From Marinibacterium anthonyi (GTDB lineage Bacteria > Pseudomonadota > Alphaproteobacteria > Rhodobacterales > Rhodobacteraceae): a stretch of 64,000 bases of DNA. A program made the translations under genes and the position numbers. This document shows positions 17,948-27,861 of this stretch, one piece after another (position 1 is the first letter of the stretch; each line of letters opens with the position of its first letter). The notes below the pieces were generated by a model, which had not been told where the DNA came from, searched no databases, and saw only the letters and a list, made by a program, of their open reading frames with translations. Location: NCBI GenBank assembly GCA_003217735.2, contig CP031585.1, positions 3,707,501 to 3,771,500 of the forward strand, read 5' to 3'.

Positions 17948-19242
17948 TGACCCGGCCGGGCGGTCCCACACCGCTCTATACGCTGTATTCCGGGCTGACC
18001 CGGCTGGCCGCGCCATTGGTGCTGACGCATGTGGGCCGCAAGCTGGCGCGCCAGGGCGTGACGCCGGACCGCATCGGCGAACGCGCGGGTCATGCCACCC
18101 TGCCCCGCCCCGATGGCCCGCTGATCTGGTTTCACGGGGCCAGCGTCGGCGAAAGCCTGTCGGTGCTGTCGGTCATCGCCAAGCTGGGTGAACGCCTGCC
18201 ACAGACGCAGTTCCTGATGACATCCGGCACCGCGAGCTCGGCCGAGATCGTCGGCAAACGCCTGCCCCCGCGCACCCGCCACCAGTTCGCCCCGATGGAC
18301 GCGCCGCAGATCCTTGACCGGTTCCTGGCGCATTGGCGCCCCCGGGCCGGGATATTCGTGGAAAGCGAGCTGTGGCCCGGCATGCTGGTCCGGGCGAGGG
18401 ACAGCGGCGTGAAGCTGGCGCTGCTGAACGCGCGGCTGTCCCGGAAATCCGCGCAGGGCTGGGCGCGCTATCCCGATACGGCGCGGTTCGTGCTGGATTG
18501 CTTCGAAGTGCTGCTGACCCAGAACGCCGAGATCGCCGACCGGCTGCGCATGATGGGCGCCGACGAAGACAGGCTTGAGGTCGGTGCCAACCTCAAGGCC
18601 ACCGCCGCACCCCTGCCCGTCGACCGCATGACCCTGACCGAAGTTCGCAAGGCCGTCGGAACCCGCCCTCTCTGGGCCGCCAGTTCGACGCATCCGGGCG
18701 AAGAGGACATCGTGCTGGCCGCCCAGGCAAGGATCCTCGAGCGTCATCCCGGGACGATGCTGATCCTGATCCCGCGCCATCCCGACCGCGCCGACGAAGT
18801 CCAGGCGATGATCCGTGCGCAGGGCCTGACCGGCACGCGCCGCAGCCTGGGCGAAAAGATCGGCCCCGAAACACAGGTCTACCTGGCCGATACATTGGGC
18901 GAGACCGGGACCTGGTACGCCGCGGCGCCGATCGTGCTTCTGGGCGGCTCGCTGCTGCCCGAGATCGGCGGCCACAACCCCTTTGAGCCCGCGCAATCGG
19001 GCGCCGCCATCCTGACCGGGCCGCATGTGGCCAATTTCACCGAAACCTTCGGCCCGATGCTGGATCTGGGCGCCGCGACCGATGTGGCCACGGCCAACGA
19101 CATCGCGGCGACCGTCTGCAATTGGCTGGAAACGCCGGAGACGCTGGACCGCAAACGCACCGCCGCGCGGGACTTCGCCCAATCGCAGGCGGCCGCGCTG
19201 GACCAGGTGATCGAGACGCTGATCCGCCGGCTGTCTCTCTGA
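17947..19242 (+). CDS. waaA: 3-deoxy-D-manno-octulosonic acid transferase
   Basis: A 431-residue glycosyltransferase (family GT30) that attaches Kdo to lipid IVA at the inner membrane. The motifs WFHGASVGESLSVLSVI, FVESELWPGML, ASSTHPGEEDIV and LLGGSLLPEIGGHNPFEPA follow the order of the family. A hydrophobic N-terminal segment (LTRLAAPLVLTHVG) fits a membrane anchor. The ATG overlaps the last base of the moaA stop codon; a GTG three bases earlier is also possible. Together with glmU and glmS it places several envelope-synthesis genes in this stretch. Confidence 0.92.
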   Translation: MTRPGGPTPLYTLYSGLTRLAAPLVLTHVGRKLARQGVTPDRIGERAGHATLPRPDGPLIWFHGASVGESLSVLSVIAKLGERLPQTQFLMTSGTASSAEIVGKRLPPRTRHQFAPMDAPQILDRFLAHWRPRAGIFVESELWPGMLVRARDSGVKLALLNARLSRKSAQGWARYPDTARFVLDCFEVLLTQNAEIADRLRMMGADEDRLEVGANLKATAAPLPVDRMTLTEVRKAVGTRPLWAASSTHPGEEDIVLAAQARILERHPGTMLILIPRHPDRADEVQAMIRAQGLTGTRRSLGEKIGPETQVYLADTLGETGTWYAAAPIVLLGGSLLPEIGGHNPFEPAQSGAAILTGPHVANFTETFGPMLDLGAATDVATANDIAATVCNWLETPETLDRKRTAARDFAQSQAAALDQVIETLIRRLSL

Positions 19243-19245
19243 CCT

Positions 19246-19336
19246 TGCTGCTTCTTTCTCTTTTCAAATACCCCAATCCGACCGACGCCACAGGAGGCAA
19301 GTGTCGGATTGAGGTATTTATGCCAAGAAGAAGACA
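19246..19336. repeat. Long inverted-repeat element between convergent genes
   Basis: An inverted pair of the GGTATTT...AAGAAG element: the left arm GCTGCTTCTTTCTC plus TTTTCAAATACCC at 19246-19273, the right arm GAGGTATTT to AAGAAGAAGAC at 19311-19336. Between them CAATCCGAC and GTCGGATTG form a further 9-bp stem. It fills the gap between waaA and the minus-strand M20 gene and is well placed to terminate both transcripts. Confidence 0.7.
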
Positions 19337-19355
19337 GCGGGCCCACTGCAGAGCG

Positions 19356-20519
19356 TCAGGCGGCGGGCATGCGTTTTTCGACGATTTCGGCGTACCAGCT
19401 ACAGCCGGCCGGGATGACCTCGTCGTTGAAATTGTACTTGGGGTGGTGGACCAGCGCCGTGTCGCCGTTGCCGACGAGGATGTAGGCGCCGGGGCGTTCC
19501 TCGAGCATGAAGGCGAAATCCTCGCCGCCCATCACCAGCGGCGCATCCTCGCAATCGCCCGATATGGCGGTCGCGACGTCAGCGGCGAAATCGGTCTGGA
19601 CCTCGGAATTCACCATCACGGGGTAGTTGCGGGAATAGTCGATCTGGACCGTGCCGCCAAAGGTGGCGGCGATGCCGTTGCAGATTTCGGTGATCCGGGT
19701 CTGGGCCAGGTCGCGCATGCCGGGCGACATTGTGCGCACGGTGCCGCGCAGGGTCACCCCCTGAGGGATCACGTTGAAGGCCTTCGACGAGGTTTCGAAC
19801 GAGGTGACCGAGACCACAAGCTGGTCCACCGGGTCGGCGTTGCGGCTGGCGATGGTCTGAAGCGCAAGGATCGCCTGGGCGGCCATCACCGTGGTGTCGA
19901 TCGTTTCGTGCGGCTTGGCGGCATGGCCGCCCTTGCCCTGGAAGTCCACTTCGAACGTGTCCGTGGCGGCAAAGAACGCGCCCGGGCGGATCGAGAAGGC
20001 GCCGGCGGCAAGGCCGGGCCAGTTGTGCATGCCATAGACCTCCTGGATGCCCCAGCGGGCCATCAGCCCGTCATCGCACATGGCCTTGGCGCCGGCGCCG
20101 CCCTCTTCGGCGGGCTGAAAGATGACCACCACGGTGCCGTCGAAATTGCGCGTCTCGGACAGGTACTTGGCGGCGCCCAGCAGCATCGCGGTGTGCCCGT
20201 CGTGGCCACAGGCATGCATCACGCCCGGCGTCTTTGAGGCATAGTCGAGCCCGGTATCTTCCAGGATCGGCAGGGCGTCCATGTCGGCGCGCAGGCCGAT
20301 GACCTTGCCCGACGCGCTGTTTTGCCCCTTGATCACGCCGACGACCCCGGTGCGGCCGATGCCGGTGACGACCTCGTCACAGCCGAAATCGGTCAGCTTC
20401 TCGGCCACCAGGGCCGAGGTGCGGTGGGTTTCGTATTGCAGTTCGGGATGTTCATGGATGTCGCGGCGCCAGGCGGTGATCTCGGCGTGCAGTTCGGCGA
20501 AGCGGTTCTTGACGGGCAT
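19356..20519 (-). CDS. M20 family amidohydrolase (hippurate hydrolase/aminoacylase type), copy 1
   Basis: A 387-residue zinc metallohydrolase of the M20D group that cleaves N-acyl or N-aroyl amino acids. Metal and catalytic motifs are VIGLRADMDALPI, VMHACGHDGHTAMLLGAA and FQPAEEGGAGAKAM, and the dimerisation domain carries GKGGHAAKPHE. The C-terminal VMGGEDFAFMLEERPGAYILVGNG contains the last conserved glutamate. It is very similar along its whole length to the next gene (22 bp away), from the N-terminus MPVKNRFAELHAEI to KRMPAA, so the pair is a tandem duplication. Both lie in an operon with argE and the ABC ATPase, which suggests hydrolysis of imported peptides or acyl amino acids. Confidence 0.87.
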   Translation of the reverse strand: MPVKNRFAELHAEITAWRRDIHEHPELQYETHRTSALVAEKLTDFGCDEVVTGIGRTGVVGVIKGQNSASGKVIGLRADMDALPILEDTGLDYASKTPGVMHACGHDGHTAMLLGAAKYLSETRNFDGTVVVIFQPAEEGGAGAKAMCDDGLMARWGIQEVYGMHNWPGLAAGAFSIRPGAFFAATDTFEVDFQGKGGHAAKPHETIDTTVMAAQAILALQTIASRNADPVDQLVVSVTSFETSSKAFNVIPQGVTLRGTVRTMSPGMRDLAQTRITEICNGIAATFGGTVQIDYSRNYPVMVNSEVQTDFAADVATAISGDCEDAPLVMGGEDFAFMLEERPGAYILVGNGDTALVHHPKYNFNDEVIPAGCSWYAEIVEKRMPAA

Positions 20520-20541
20520 GGGTCTGGTCCTTTTCGGAATG

Positions 20542-21708
20542 TCAGGCCGCGGGCATGCGGCGTTCGACCAGTTCGGCGAACCAGCTGCAGCCCAGCGGGA
20601 TGGCTTCGTCATCGAAGACGTAAGCGGGATGGTGGCACATGGCGCTGTCCCCGTTGCCAAGGAAAAGGTATGCGCCGGGGCGTTCCTGCAGCATGTAGGA
20701 GAAATCTTCGGACGGCATGATCGGGTCGCAATTGTCGTCCACGTCCGCGGACACGGCGCGGGCGGCCTCGGCGGCGAATGCGGCCTGATCGGGGGCGTTG
20801 ACGGTGACCGGGTAGCCCGGGGTCCAGATGACCTGGGCCGTGGCGCCGAAGGCCGACGCGGTGTCTTCGGCCACGCGGCGGATGCGGGTTTCGGCAAGGT
20901 CGCGCACCGACGGGTCGAGCGTGCGCATGGTGCCGGTCATCCGGGCGGTCTGGGGGATGATGTTGGACTGGTTGCTGTCGGTCTCGAAGGTGCCGACGGT
21001 CAGCACCGTGGGCTTCAGCGGGTCGACGTTGCGCGACACGATCGATTGCAGGGTAACCACGATCTGGCACGCGACCAGCGTGGTGTCGATGGTGGTCTGC
21101 GGTTCGGCCGCGTGGCCGCCACGGCCTGTCACGATGATTTCGAATTCGTCCGAAGACGCCTGGATGGGCCCCGGCCGCACGTTGAACTTGCCGACGGGCA
21201 CGCCGGGCGCATTGTGCAGGCCATAGACCTCCTGAATGCCCCAACGGTCCATCAGCCCGTCCTGGCACATTTCCAGCCCCCCGGCTCCGCCTTCTTCGGC
21301 AGGCTGGAAGATCAGCACGACCTTGCCGTCGAAATTGCGCGTCTCGGACAGGTACTTGGCCGCGCCCAGCAGGATCGAGGTGTGCCCGTCATGGCCGCAG
21401 GCATGCATGACACCGGGATTTTTCGAAGCATAGTCGACGCCCGAGGTTTCGGTGATCGGCAGGGCGTCCATGTCGGCGCGCAACCCGATCACCTTGCCGG
21501 AGGTGTTGGTCCTGCCCTCGATCACCGCGACGACACCGGTGCGGCCGATGCCGGTGGTGATGTCGGTGATGCCGAAGTCTTTCAGGCGGTCGACCACGAA
21601 GGCGGCGGTCTGGTGGACCTCGTACATCAGTTCGGGGGTCTCGTGCAGGTGGCGGCGCCAGGCGACGATCTCGTCCTGCATCTCGGCCAGGCGGTTCTTG
21701 ATGGGCAT
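20542..21708 (-). CDS. M20 family amidohydrolase (hippurate hydrolase/aminoacylase type), copy 2
   Basis: A 388-residue paralogue of the preceding entry, with MPIKNRLAEMQDEIVAWRRH at the N-terminus and the same zinc motifs (VIGLRADMDALPI, VMHACGHDGHTSILLGAA, FQPAEEGGAGGLEM, GRGGHAAEPQT). Differences cluster in the lid domain and near the C-terminus: EDFSYMLQERPGAYLFLGNGD in place of EDFAFMLEERPGAYILVGNGD, and GKFNVRPGPIQASSDEFEI in place of GAFSIRPGAFFAATDTFEV, so substrate range may have split between the copies. The ATG at 21708 has GAGGA upstream. It is 77 bp downstream of argE. Confidence 0.87.
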   Translation of the reverse strand: MPIKNRLAEMQDEIVAWRRHLHETPELMYEVHQTAAFVVDRLKDFGITDITTGIGRTGVVAVIEGRTNTSGKVIGLRADMDALPITETSGVDYASKNPGVMHACGHDGHTSILLGAAKYLSETRNFDGKVVLIFQPAEEGGAGGLEMCQDGLMDRWGIQEVYGLHNAPGVPVGKFNVRPGPIQASSDEFEIIVTGRGGHAAEPQTTIDTTLVACQIVVTLQSIVSRNVDPLKPTVLTVGTFETDSNQSNIIPQTARMTGTMRTLDPSVRDLAETRIRRVAEDTASAFGATAQVIWTPGYPVTVNAPDQAAFAAEAARAVSADVDDNCDPIMPSEDFSYMLQERPGAYLFLGNGDSAMCHHPAYVFDDEAIPLGCSWFAELVERRMPAA

Positions 21709-21785
21709 TTTGTTGTCCTCGACGTTTGCACAGGGCGGGGTTTGCCCCGCCGCCTTGGCCCGGGTCGTGACGGGATGACCCCGCC

Positions 21786-22946
21786 CTACGACAGCCGGTC
21801 CAGCAGTTTTTCCATGAACACCCGGCCCGCCTCGAACTCGGCCAGCGACAGGAATTCGTTCTCCTGGTGCGCCTGTTCGATGCTTCCGGGCCCGCAGATG
21901 GCCGCCGAATAGCCCGCCAGCTGGAAATGCCCGGCCTCGGTGCCGTAGCTTACCACATGCGTGCCGTTGTCGCCCGTGATCTGTCGCACCAGCGCCTCGG
22001 CGCTGCCGTCGTCTTCGGGCACCAGGCCCGGAACGGTGAAGAACGGGATCAGCTCGATCCAGGCCTCCGGGCGCACGGCCTTCATGTCGGCTTCGATTTC
22101 GGCGGCCTTCGCCTCGAACGCCGCGGTCCAGTCCTCGATCGTCTCGCCCGGGACCAGCCGGCATTCGACGGCAAAGGTGCAGTCGCGCGCCGTGATGTTG
22201 TGCGCCGTTCCGCCCTTGATCATCCCGACATGCTGGGTCGACCAGGGGGGCGTGAACAGCGACGCGATCCCGGACGGCGTGCGCGCCATGTTCTCGGCGT
22301 TGCGCGCGTTCGCCCATTCGATCAGCTTGGCGCCGTACATGATCGCCGACACGCCGGTGTGCACCAGCGAGGAGTGCACTTCGAACCCGTGCACGTGCAC
22401 ATGATAGCCGGTGCCGCCCTTGTGCCCGGTCACCGCCTTCATCAGCGAAGGTTCCCCGATGATCGCATCCGTCCCGCGCGGCAGCACCTTGTCCATCGCC
22501 GCGATCAGGGGCGGCGCGCCGGTGCAGCCGATTTCCTCGTCATAGGACAGCGCGATCTGAAGGGGTCGCTTCAGGTCGCGCCTGGATGCCTCGACCAGGG
22601 CCCATATCGCCAGCGCATCAAACCCCTTCATGTCGCAGCAGCCGCGTCCGTAGACGTAGCCGTCCTTCTCGACCACGGTGAACGGGTCGGTGTCCCAGGC
22701 CTGGCCTTCGACCGGGACCACGTCGGTATGGCCCGACAGCACCACGGCGCCTTCTTCCCAGGGGCCGACATGGGCAAACAGCGCAGCCTTGTCGCCATCT
22801 TCGTTGTAGTGACGATGGGCCTCGATCCCGTGGTCGGACAGGTAGGAATCGACCCAGTCGATCAGGTCCAGGTTGCTGACCGTGGACACGGTCGGAAAGG
22901 CGACGAGCGCGTCCATGATGGCGCGCGGGGGCAGTATATTGGGCAT
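21786..22946 (-). CDS. argE: Acetylornithine deacetylase
   Basis: A 386-residue M20A deacetylase. The motifs VVLSGHTDVVPVEGQAWDTD, GRGCCDMKGFDALAIWAL and LSYDEEIGCTGAPPLI place the two zinc ligands and the general base, and TGHKGGTGYHVHVHGFEVHSS starts the lid domain. AGHFQLAGYSAAICGPGSIEQAH ends the catalytic domain. The best match is ArgE-type acetylornithine deacetylase; because it is embedded with two acyl-amino-acid hydrolases and a peptide transporter, it may instead deacylate other N-acetyl amino acids. It starts 5 bp behind the ABC ATPase gene. Confidence 0.85.
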   Translation of the reverse strand: MPNILPPRAIMDALVAFPTVSTVSNLDLIDWVDSYLSDHGIEAHRHYNEDGDKAALFAHVGPWEEGAVVLSGHTDVVPVEGQAWDTDPFTVVEKDGYVYGRGCCDMKGFDALAIWALVEASRRDLKRPLQIALSYDEEIGCTGAPPLIAAMDKVLPRGTDAIIGEPSLMKAVTGHKGGTGYHVHVHGFEVHSSLVHTGVSAIMYGAKLIEWANARNAENMARTPSGIASLFTPPWSTQHVGMIKGGTAHNITARDCTFAVECRLVPGETIEDWTAAFEAKAAEIEADMKAVRPEAWIELIPFFTVPGLVPEDDGSAEALVRQITGDNGTHVVSYGTEAGHFQLAGYSAAICGPGSIEQAHQENEFLSLAEFEAGRVFMEKLLDRLS

Positions 22947-22951
22947 TGAAT

Positions 22952-24784
22952 TCAGTAACCGCTGTCGGTGGTCAGGACGAAATGGCCGGGTTCGACTTCG
23001 TGGTACATCGACGGCTCGGGCTTGTAATCCACCGGGTGGATCGGCGACGGGATCGGCTTGAAGTTCAGGTCCCGTTCGGATTTGCGCCGGTGCGGATCGG
23101 CGATGGGCACGGCTTTCATCAAAGCCCTGGTATAGGCGTGCTGCGGGTTCTCGAAGATCTTCTCGCGCGGGCCCATTTCGACGATGCGGCCCAGGTACAT
23201 GACGCCGACATCGTGGCTGACCCGTTCGACGACGGCCATGTCGTGGCTGATGAACAGGTAGGACAGCTGCAGTTCCGCCTGCAGTTCCATCATCAGGTTC
23301 AGCACCTGCGCCTGCACCGACACGTCCAGCGCCGACACGGCTTCGTCCGCCACGATCAGCTTGGGGCGCAGCGCCAGGGCGCGCGCGATGGCCACCCGCT
23401 GGCGTTGGCCGCCCGACAATTCGTGCGGATAGCGGCGCATGAAGCTGCGCGGCAGATGGACCCGGTCAAACAGGCTTTCGACCCGTTCGCGGATGTCGAC
23501 GCCGGGGTTGGGGTAGTTGTACAGCGGCTCTGCCACCTGGTCCGACAACTGCATCTGCGGGTTCAGCGAGGCAAAGGGATCCTGGAAGATCATCTGCATG
23601 TCGACGCGGGCGTCGCGCAGGGCACGATCATCCAGTTCCGTGATCTCGAGCCCGTCGAGGTTCACCGACCCCGACAGCGGTTCAACCAGCCGCAGCAGCG
23701 ACCGCCCCACCGTGGACTTGCCGCACCCGGATTCGCCGACCAGCGACAGGGTCCGGCCCTTGTTGATGGTGAACGACACGTCTTCGACCGCGTGCACGTT
23801 GGCCATGGTCCGCCGAAAGAACCCGCCCTTCACGGCAAAGCGGGTGACCAGGTTGCTGACCGTCAGCAGCGTGCGGTCGGAGCCCGGGATCGGTTCGATC
23901 TTCTGGCCCGCGACGCCCATCAGCTTCATCGGTTCGGGCGCGGCCTTGCCCCGCATTTCGCCCAGCTTCGGAACCGCCGACAACAGCGCCTTGGTATAGG
24001 GGTGCTGCGGGTTCTCGAAGATCTCCTCGACCGGGCCTTCCTCGACCTTTTCGCCGCGGAACATGACGACGACGCGGTCGGCCATCTGGGCCACGACCGC
24101 CATGTCATGGGTGATGAACATCACCGCCGTGCCGGTCTCGCGCTTGAGGCGGTCCATCAGCGCCAGGATCTCGGCCTGGATGGTCACGTCAAGCGCGGTG
24201 GTCGGTTCATCGGCGATCAACAGGCGCGGTTCGCAGGCCAGCGCCATGGCGATCACAACCCGCTGGCGCATGCCGCCCGACAATTCATGCGGATATTGCT
24301 TCATCCGCCGTTCGGCTTCGGGGATGCGCACCTGTTTCAGCAGCTCCAGCGCCCGTGCGCGGGCCTGGTCCCGGTTCATTCCCTTGTGAACGCGCAGCCC
24401 CTCGGTCAGCTGGCGTTCGACCGTGAACACCGGGTTCAGCGCCGTCATCGGTTCCTGGAAGATCATGCCGATCTGGTTGCCCCGGATCGTGCGCATGACG
24501 TCCTTGTCGGCCTTGGCCACGTCGATATCCGCGCCCGGCTTGCCGTCGCGGTCGAACAGCAGCTGGCCGCCGGTGATTTCTCCGCCGCCGAATTCCACCA
24601 GCCGCATCAGCGACAGCGAGGTCACCGATTTGCCCGATCCGCTTTCGCCGACCACACAGACGGTTTCGCCCGAGTTGATGTCGAATGACACACCCTTGAC
24701 GCCTTCGACGGGCCCGTCCTTGGTCTGGAATTCGACCCTGAGACCCTTGATCTGTGCAATCGGCTGATCCAGCACGTCCGTCAC
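22952..24784 (-). CDS. Peptide-type ABC transporter ATPase, two fused nucleotide-binding domains
   Basis: A 610-residue fusion of the DppD- and DppF-like ATPases. Domain 1 has Walker [10 protein letters not shown] (residues 46-54), signature [15 protein letters not shown] and Walker [13 protein letters not shown]; domain 2 has [30 protein letters not shown] and [12 protein letters not shown]. Each is followed by the oligopeptide-transporter C-terminal extension ([32 protein letters not shown]). It energises uptake of the solute bound by the divergently encoded binding protein (25044-26768). It lies on the opposite strand from its binding protein and permeases, so ATPase and membrane parts are controlled from one divergent promoter region. 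Confidence 0.92.
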   Translation of the reverse strand: MTDVLDQPIAQIKGLRVEFQTKDGPVEGVKGVSFDINSGETVCVVGESGSGKSVTSLSLMRLVEFGGGEITGGQLLFDRDGKPGADIDVAKADKDVMRTIRGNQIGMIFQEPMTALNPVFTVERQLTEGLRVHKGMNRDQARARALELLKQVRIPEAERRMKQYPHELSGGMRQRVVIAMALACEPRLLIADEPTTALDVTIQAEILALMDRLKRETGTAVMFITHDMAVVAQMADRVVVMFRGEKVEEGPVEEIFENPQHPYTKALLSAVPKLGEMRGKAAPEPMKLMGVAGQKIEPIPGSDRTLLTVSNLVTRFAVKGGFFRRTMANVHAVEDVSFTINKGRTLSLVGESGCGKSTVGRSLLRLVEPLSGSVNLDGLEITELDDRALRDARVDMQMIFQDPFASLNPQMQLSDQVAEPLYNYPNPGVDIRERVESLFDRVHLPRSFMRRYPHELSGGQRQRVAIARALALRPKLIVADEAVSALDVSVQAQVLNLMMELQAELQLSYLFISHDMAVVERVSHDVGVMYLGRIVEMGPREKIFENPQHAYTRALMKAVPIADPHRRKSERDLNFKPIPSPIHPVDYKPEPSMYHEVEPGHFVLTTDSGY

Positions 24785-25043
24785 TCCGGTAGTTCGATGC
24801 TGAACGCTATGGCGGCGATTGCGGCAGTGTCAAACCCCTGCATAGCTTTCCCCTTCGCCACCCTTGCAATTTTCCGAATCTCTGTTTCGATATTCAGCGT
24901 ACCCGGCGCGGGGGATAACCAATTGTCATGTGTACAGGCCAAGTGCCTGACGTATCGGCAGGATTGGTCGACCGCCGGAATACCGGCAGCCGCCACGAGA
25001 GCGGCACAAAGGCACGGACGACGTGTCCAACATGGAGTGTAAC
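24785..25043. promoter_or_regulatory. Divergent control region between ABC ATPase and solute-binding protein genes
   Basis: A 259-bp region separating two divergent operons of one transporter. It is clearly less GC-rich on its left side (24840-24900). I see no gene and no strong palindrome; both promoters must lie here. Confidence 0.5.
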
Positions 25044-26768
25044 ATGACCCTCAGAACCCTATTGCTCGGGGCGACCGCGACGATCGCACTGGCCGGAACG
25101 GCATTCGCCGCAGGCCATGAAGGCGAACGCGGACGCGATGGCAATGTCAGCATCATCTACTGGCAGGCCCCGTCGATCCTGAACCCCTTCCTGTCGGGCG
25201 GCACCAAGGACATCGAAAGCTCGTCCCTCATCCTCGAACCGCTGGCGCGCTTCAACGACGTCGGCGAACTGGTTCCTTTCCTTGCGGAAAGCATCCCCAC
25301 CGTCGCCAATGGCGGCGTGTCCGAAGACCTGACCACCATCACCTGGAAGATCGCCGACGGCATGCTGTGGTCCGACGGCACCCCGGTGACGTCGGCTGAC
25401 GTCAAGTTCACCGCCGATTACTGCATGGATCCCGAAGGCGGCTGCGCCCAGGGCGCGTTCTTTGCCAGCGTCGACAAGGTCGAAGCGGTGGACGACATGA
25501 CCGTCAAGGTCACCTTCACCCAGCCCCAGCCGAACCCCTACCTGCCCTTCGTCTCAGGCCAGTCGCCGATCATCCAGGCGGCGCAGTTCGCGGATTGCCT
25601 GGGCGCCCGCGCCCCGGAATGCACCGAAGAGAACTTCAACCCGATCGGCACCGGCCCCTTCAAGGTGGTCGAATTCAAGCCGAACGACGTGATCACCATG
25701 GAGGCCAACCCGAATTATCGCGATCCCAGCAAACCGGCCTTCGCGACGCTGACCTTCAAGGGCGGCGGCGACGCTGCGGCCGCGGGTCGTGCCGTGCTGG
25801 AAACCGGCGAATACGACTATGCCTGGAACCTGCAGCTGGCCCCCGACGTCATCGCGTCGATGGAAGCCGCCGGGAAGGGCGTGGCTGTCGCGGGCTTCGG
25901 CACGCTGCTGGAACGGATCGAGATGAACCTGACCAACCCGTCGCCCGATCTGCCGCCGGAAACGCGCGCCACCGTGGCCGAACCGCACCCGTTCCTGACC
26001 GACCAGGTGATCCGCACCGCCATGTCCATGGCCATCGACCGCGAACTGCTGGTCGAGGTGGGCTATGGCAAGGCCGGCAAGGCCACCTGCGACCTGGTGC
26101 CCGCGCCGCAGAACTATGCCGCCGGCAACACCAGCTGCTTCACGCAGGATATCGAGGGCGCCAAGAAGATGCTGGATGACGCCGGCATCGTCGACAGCGA
26201 CGGCGACGGCATCCGCGAGAAGGACGGCGTGCCGCTGAAGGTGCTCTACCAGACCTCGACCAACGCGGTCCGCCAGGACTTCCAGGCGCTGATCAAGCAG
26301 TGGTGGTCGGAAATCGGCATCGAGACCGAACTGCGCAACGTTTCGGCTTCGGTCTTCTTCGGGGGCGACCCGGGATCGCCCGACACGTTCCAGAAATTCT
26401 ATGCCGACGTGGAAATGTACGCCAACAACTTCAACGGCACCGATCCGCAGCAATACCTGCAGCAGTACCGTTGCGGCAACGAACCCAAGCCGTCGAGCCA
26501 GTGGCAGGGCGAGAACATCAACCGCTACTGCGATCCCGCCTATGACGAGCTGCTCGACGAGCTGGCCCGCACCGGCGACATCGAGAAGCGTGGCGAAATT
26601 GCCAAGAAGCTCAACAACATGCTGACCGTCGACAGCTGGACCATCGTCCCGCTGGTGCACCGCGGCCGCGTGTCGGCGCATTCCAACTCGCTGGGCGGTG
26701 TTGTCCTGAACACCTGGGACAGCGAATTGTGGAACGTCGCGGACTGGTATCGGAAGAAAGACGGCTGA
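25044..26768 (+). CDS. Family 5 extracellular solute-binding protein (peptide ABC transporter)
   Basis: A 574-residue periplasmic binding protein with signal peptide MTLRTLLLGATATIALAGTA ending at AFAAGHE. It has the family 5 order: the N-terminal SILNPFLSGGTKDIESSSLILEPLARF, TITWKIADGMLWSDGTPVTSADV, GTGPFKVVEFKPNDVITMEANPNYRD and the C-terminal INRYCDPAYDELLDELARTGD. It should bind peptides or an amino-acid conjugate and hand them to the two permeases encoded downstream. Paired cysteines around 26480 and 26530 could form a disulfide. The ATG at 25044 with GGAGTG upstream is preferred over a GTG at 25023. Confidence 0.92.
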   Translation: MTLRTLLLGATATIALAGTAFAAGHEGERGRDGNVSIIYWQAPSILNPFLSGGTKDIESSSLILEPLARFNDVGELVPFLAESIPTVANGGVSEDLTTITWKIADGMLWSDGTPVTSADVKFTADYCMDPEGGCAQGAFFASVDKVEAVDDMTVKVTFTQPQPNPYLPFVSGQSPIIQAAQFADCLGARAPECTEENFNPIGTGPFKVVEFKPNDVITMEANPNYRDPSKPAFATLTFKGGGDAAAAGRAVLETGEYDYAWNLQLAPDVIASMEAAGKGVAVAGFGTLLERIEMNLTNPSPDLPPETRATVAEPHPFLTDQVIRTAMSMAIDRELLVEVGYGKAGKATCDLVPAPQNYAAGNTSCFTQDIEGAKKMLDDAGIVDSDGDGIREKDGVPLKVLYQTSTNAVRQDFQALIKQWWSEIGIETELRNVSASVFFGGDPGSPDTFQKFYADVEMYANNFNGTDPQQYLQQYRCGNEPKPSSQWQGENINRYCDPAYDELLDELARTGDIEKRGEIAKKLNNMLTVDSWTIVPLVHRGRVSAHSNSLGGVVLNTWDSELWNVADWYRKKDG

Positions 26769-26780
26769 TCGCCGTTGCAG

Positions 26781-26812
26781 GGCCGGCCCTTGTTTCAGGG
26801 GCCGGCCTTTTT
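26781..26812 (+). terminator. Intrinsic terminator/attenuator after the solute-binding protein gene
   Basis: GGCCGGCCC and GGGCCGGCC form a 9-bp stem around TTGTTTCAG-like loop bases, followed by TTTTT. It lies between the binding-protein gene and the first permease, so it can reduce read-through and keep binding protein in excess over permease. Confidence 0.75.
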
Positions 26813-26853
26813 GTATCTTCTGACACCGGACTGACCCGCAAAGGCATCCCCGA

Positions 26854-27861
26854 ATGCTGACTTACACCCTTCGAAGACTGGTCCTGGCGATCCCCACGCT
26901 GCTGTTCATCAGCCTGGCCATCTTCCTTCTTCTCGAACTCGCCCCCGGCGACCCCATGGCCCAGGTGCCGCTGACCGTCCCGCCGGAGGTCAAGGAAAAG
27001 ATGCGCGAGGCGCTTGGCCTTGGCCAGCCGATGCACATTCGTTTCGTCAAATGGCTTTACCAGTTCTTCGTCGTCGAACCCGCCATCTTCGTCGACACCC
27101 TGTTCGGCACCGATTGGGCCGGCGACCAGCTGCGCGTGATCTCGTGGCAGACCCGGTCGCCCGTCATGGCCATCGTCGTCCAGCGTCTGCCCCAGACGCT
27201 GACCGTCGTCGGCCTGGCCTATGTGGTGGGCGTCCTGATCGCGCTGCCCATCGGGATCTATTCGGCCTACAAGCAGTATTCCGTCTTCGACCAGGCCGGC
27301 ACGTTCATCTCGATGGTGGGCTTTTCCGTGCCGCCGTTCTTTTCAGGCGTCCTGGTGATCGTGATCTTCTCGGTCAACCTGGGCTGGTTCCCGTCGATCT
27401 ACGACACGACATTACGGGTGACCGACTGGCACAGTTTCTGGTTACAGGTCAGACAGATGGTCATGCCGGTCATGGTGCTGGCGTTGCAGACCACGGCGCA
27501 GATATCGCGGTTCATGCGGGCGTCCATGCTGGACAACCTCAACCAGGATTACGTCCGCACCGCCCGCGCCAAGGGCCTGTCGGAATCCACCGTCGTGCTG
27601 GTCCATACTCTGCGCAATTCGATGATCCCCGTGGTCACCGTGATCGCTCTGGGTGTGCCTTCGATCTTCGGCGGCGCCATCATCACCGAACAGGTCTTCA
27701 AGGTGAACGGTATCGGCCAGCTGCTGATCACCGCGATCGAAGCCAACGACCTGCCGATGGTCCATACGCTGACCTTCATCTTCGCCGTGCTGATCGTGAT
27801 CTTCAACCTGATCGCCGATGTGCTTTATGGCGTGCTTGACCCGAGGATCCGTTATGACTGA
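26854..27861 (+). CDS. Peptide-type ABC transporter permease (DppB-like)
   Basis: A 335-residue inner-membrane permease with about six membrane segments: LVLAIPTLLFISLAIFLLLELAPG at the N-terminus, LTVVGLAYVVGVLIALPIGIYSA, FISMVGFSVPPFFSGVLVIVIFSV and MVHTLTFIFAVLIVIFNLIADVLYG at the end. The cytoplasmic loop MLDNLNQDYVRTARAKGLSESTVV is the EAA-type contact with the ATPase. VLDPRIRYD is the usual C-terminus. The spacer between segments 1 and 2 (about residues 60-100) is longer than in DppB. It overlaps the next permease gene by eight bases. Confidence 0.92.
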   Translation: MLTYTLRRLVLAIPTLLFISLAIFLLLELAPGDPMAQVPLTVPPEVKEKMREALGLGQPMHIRFVKWLYQFFVVEPAIFVDTLFGTDWAGDQLRVISWQTRSPVMAIVVQRLPQTLTVVGLAYVVGVLIALPIGIYSAYKQYSVFDQAGTFISMVGFSVPPFFSGVLVIVIFSVNLGWFPSIYDTTLRVTDWHSFWLQVRQMVMPVMVLALQTTAQISRFMRASMLDNLNQDYVRTARAKGLSESTVVLVHTLRNSMIPVVTVIALGVPSIFGGAIITEQVFKVNGIGQLLITAIEANDLPMVHTLTFIFAVLIVIFNLIADVLYGVLDPRIRYD

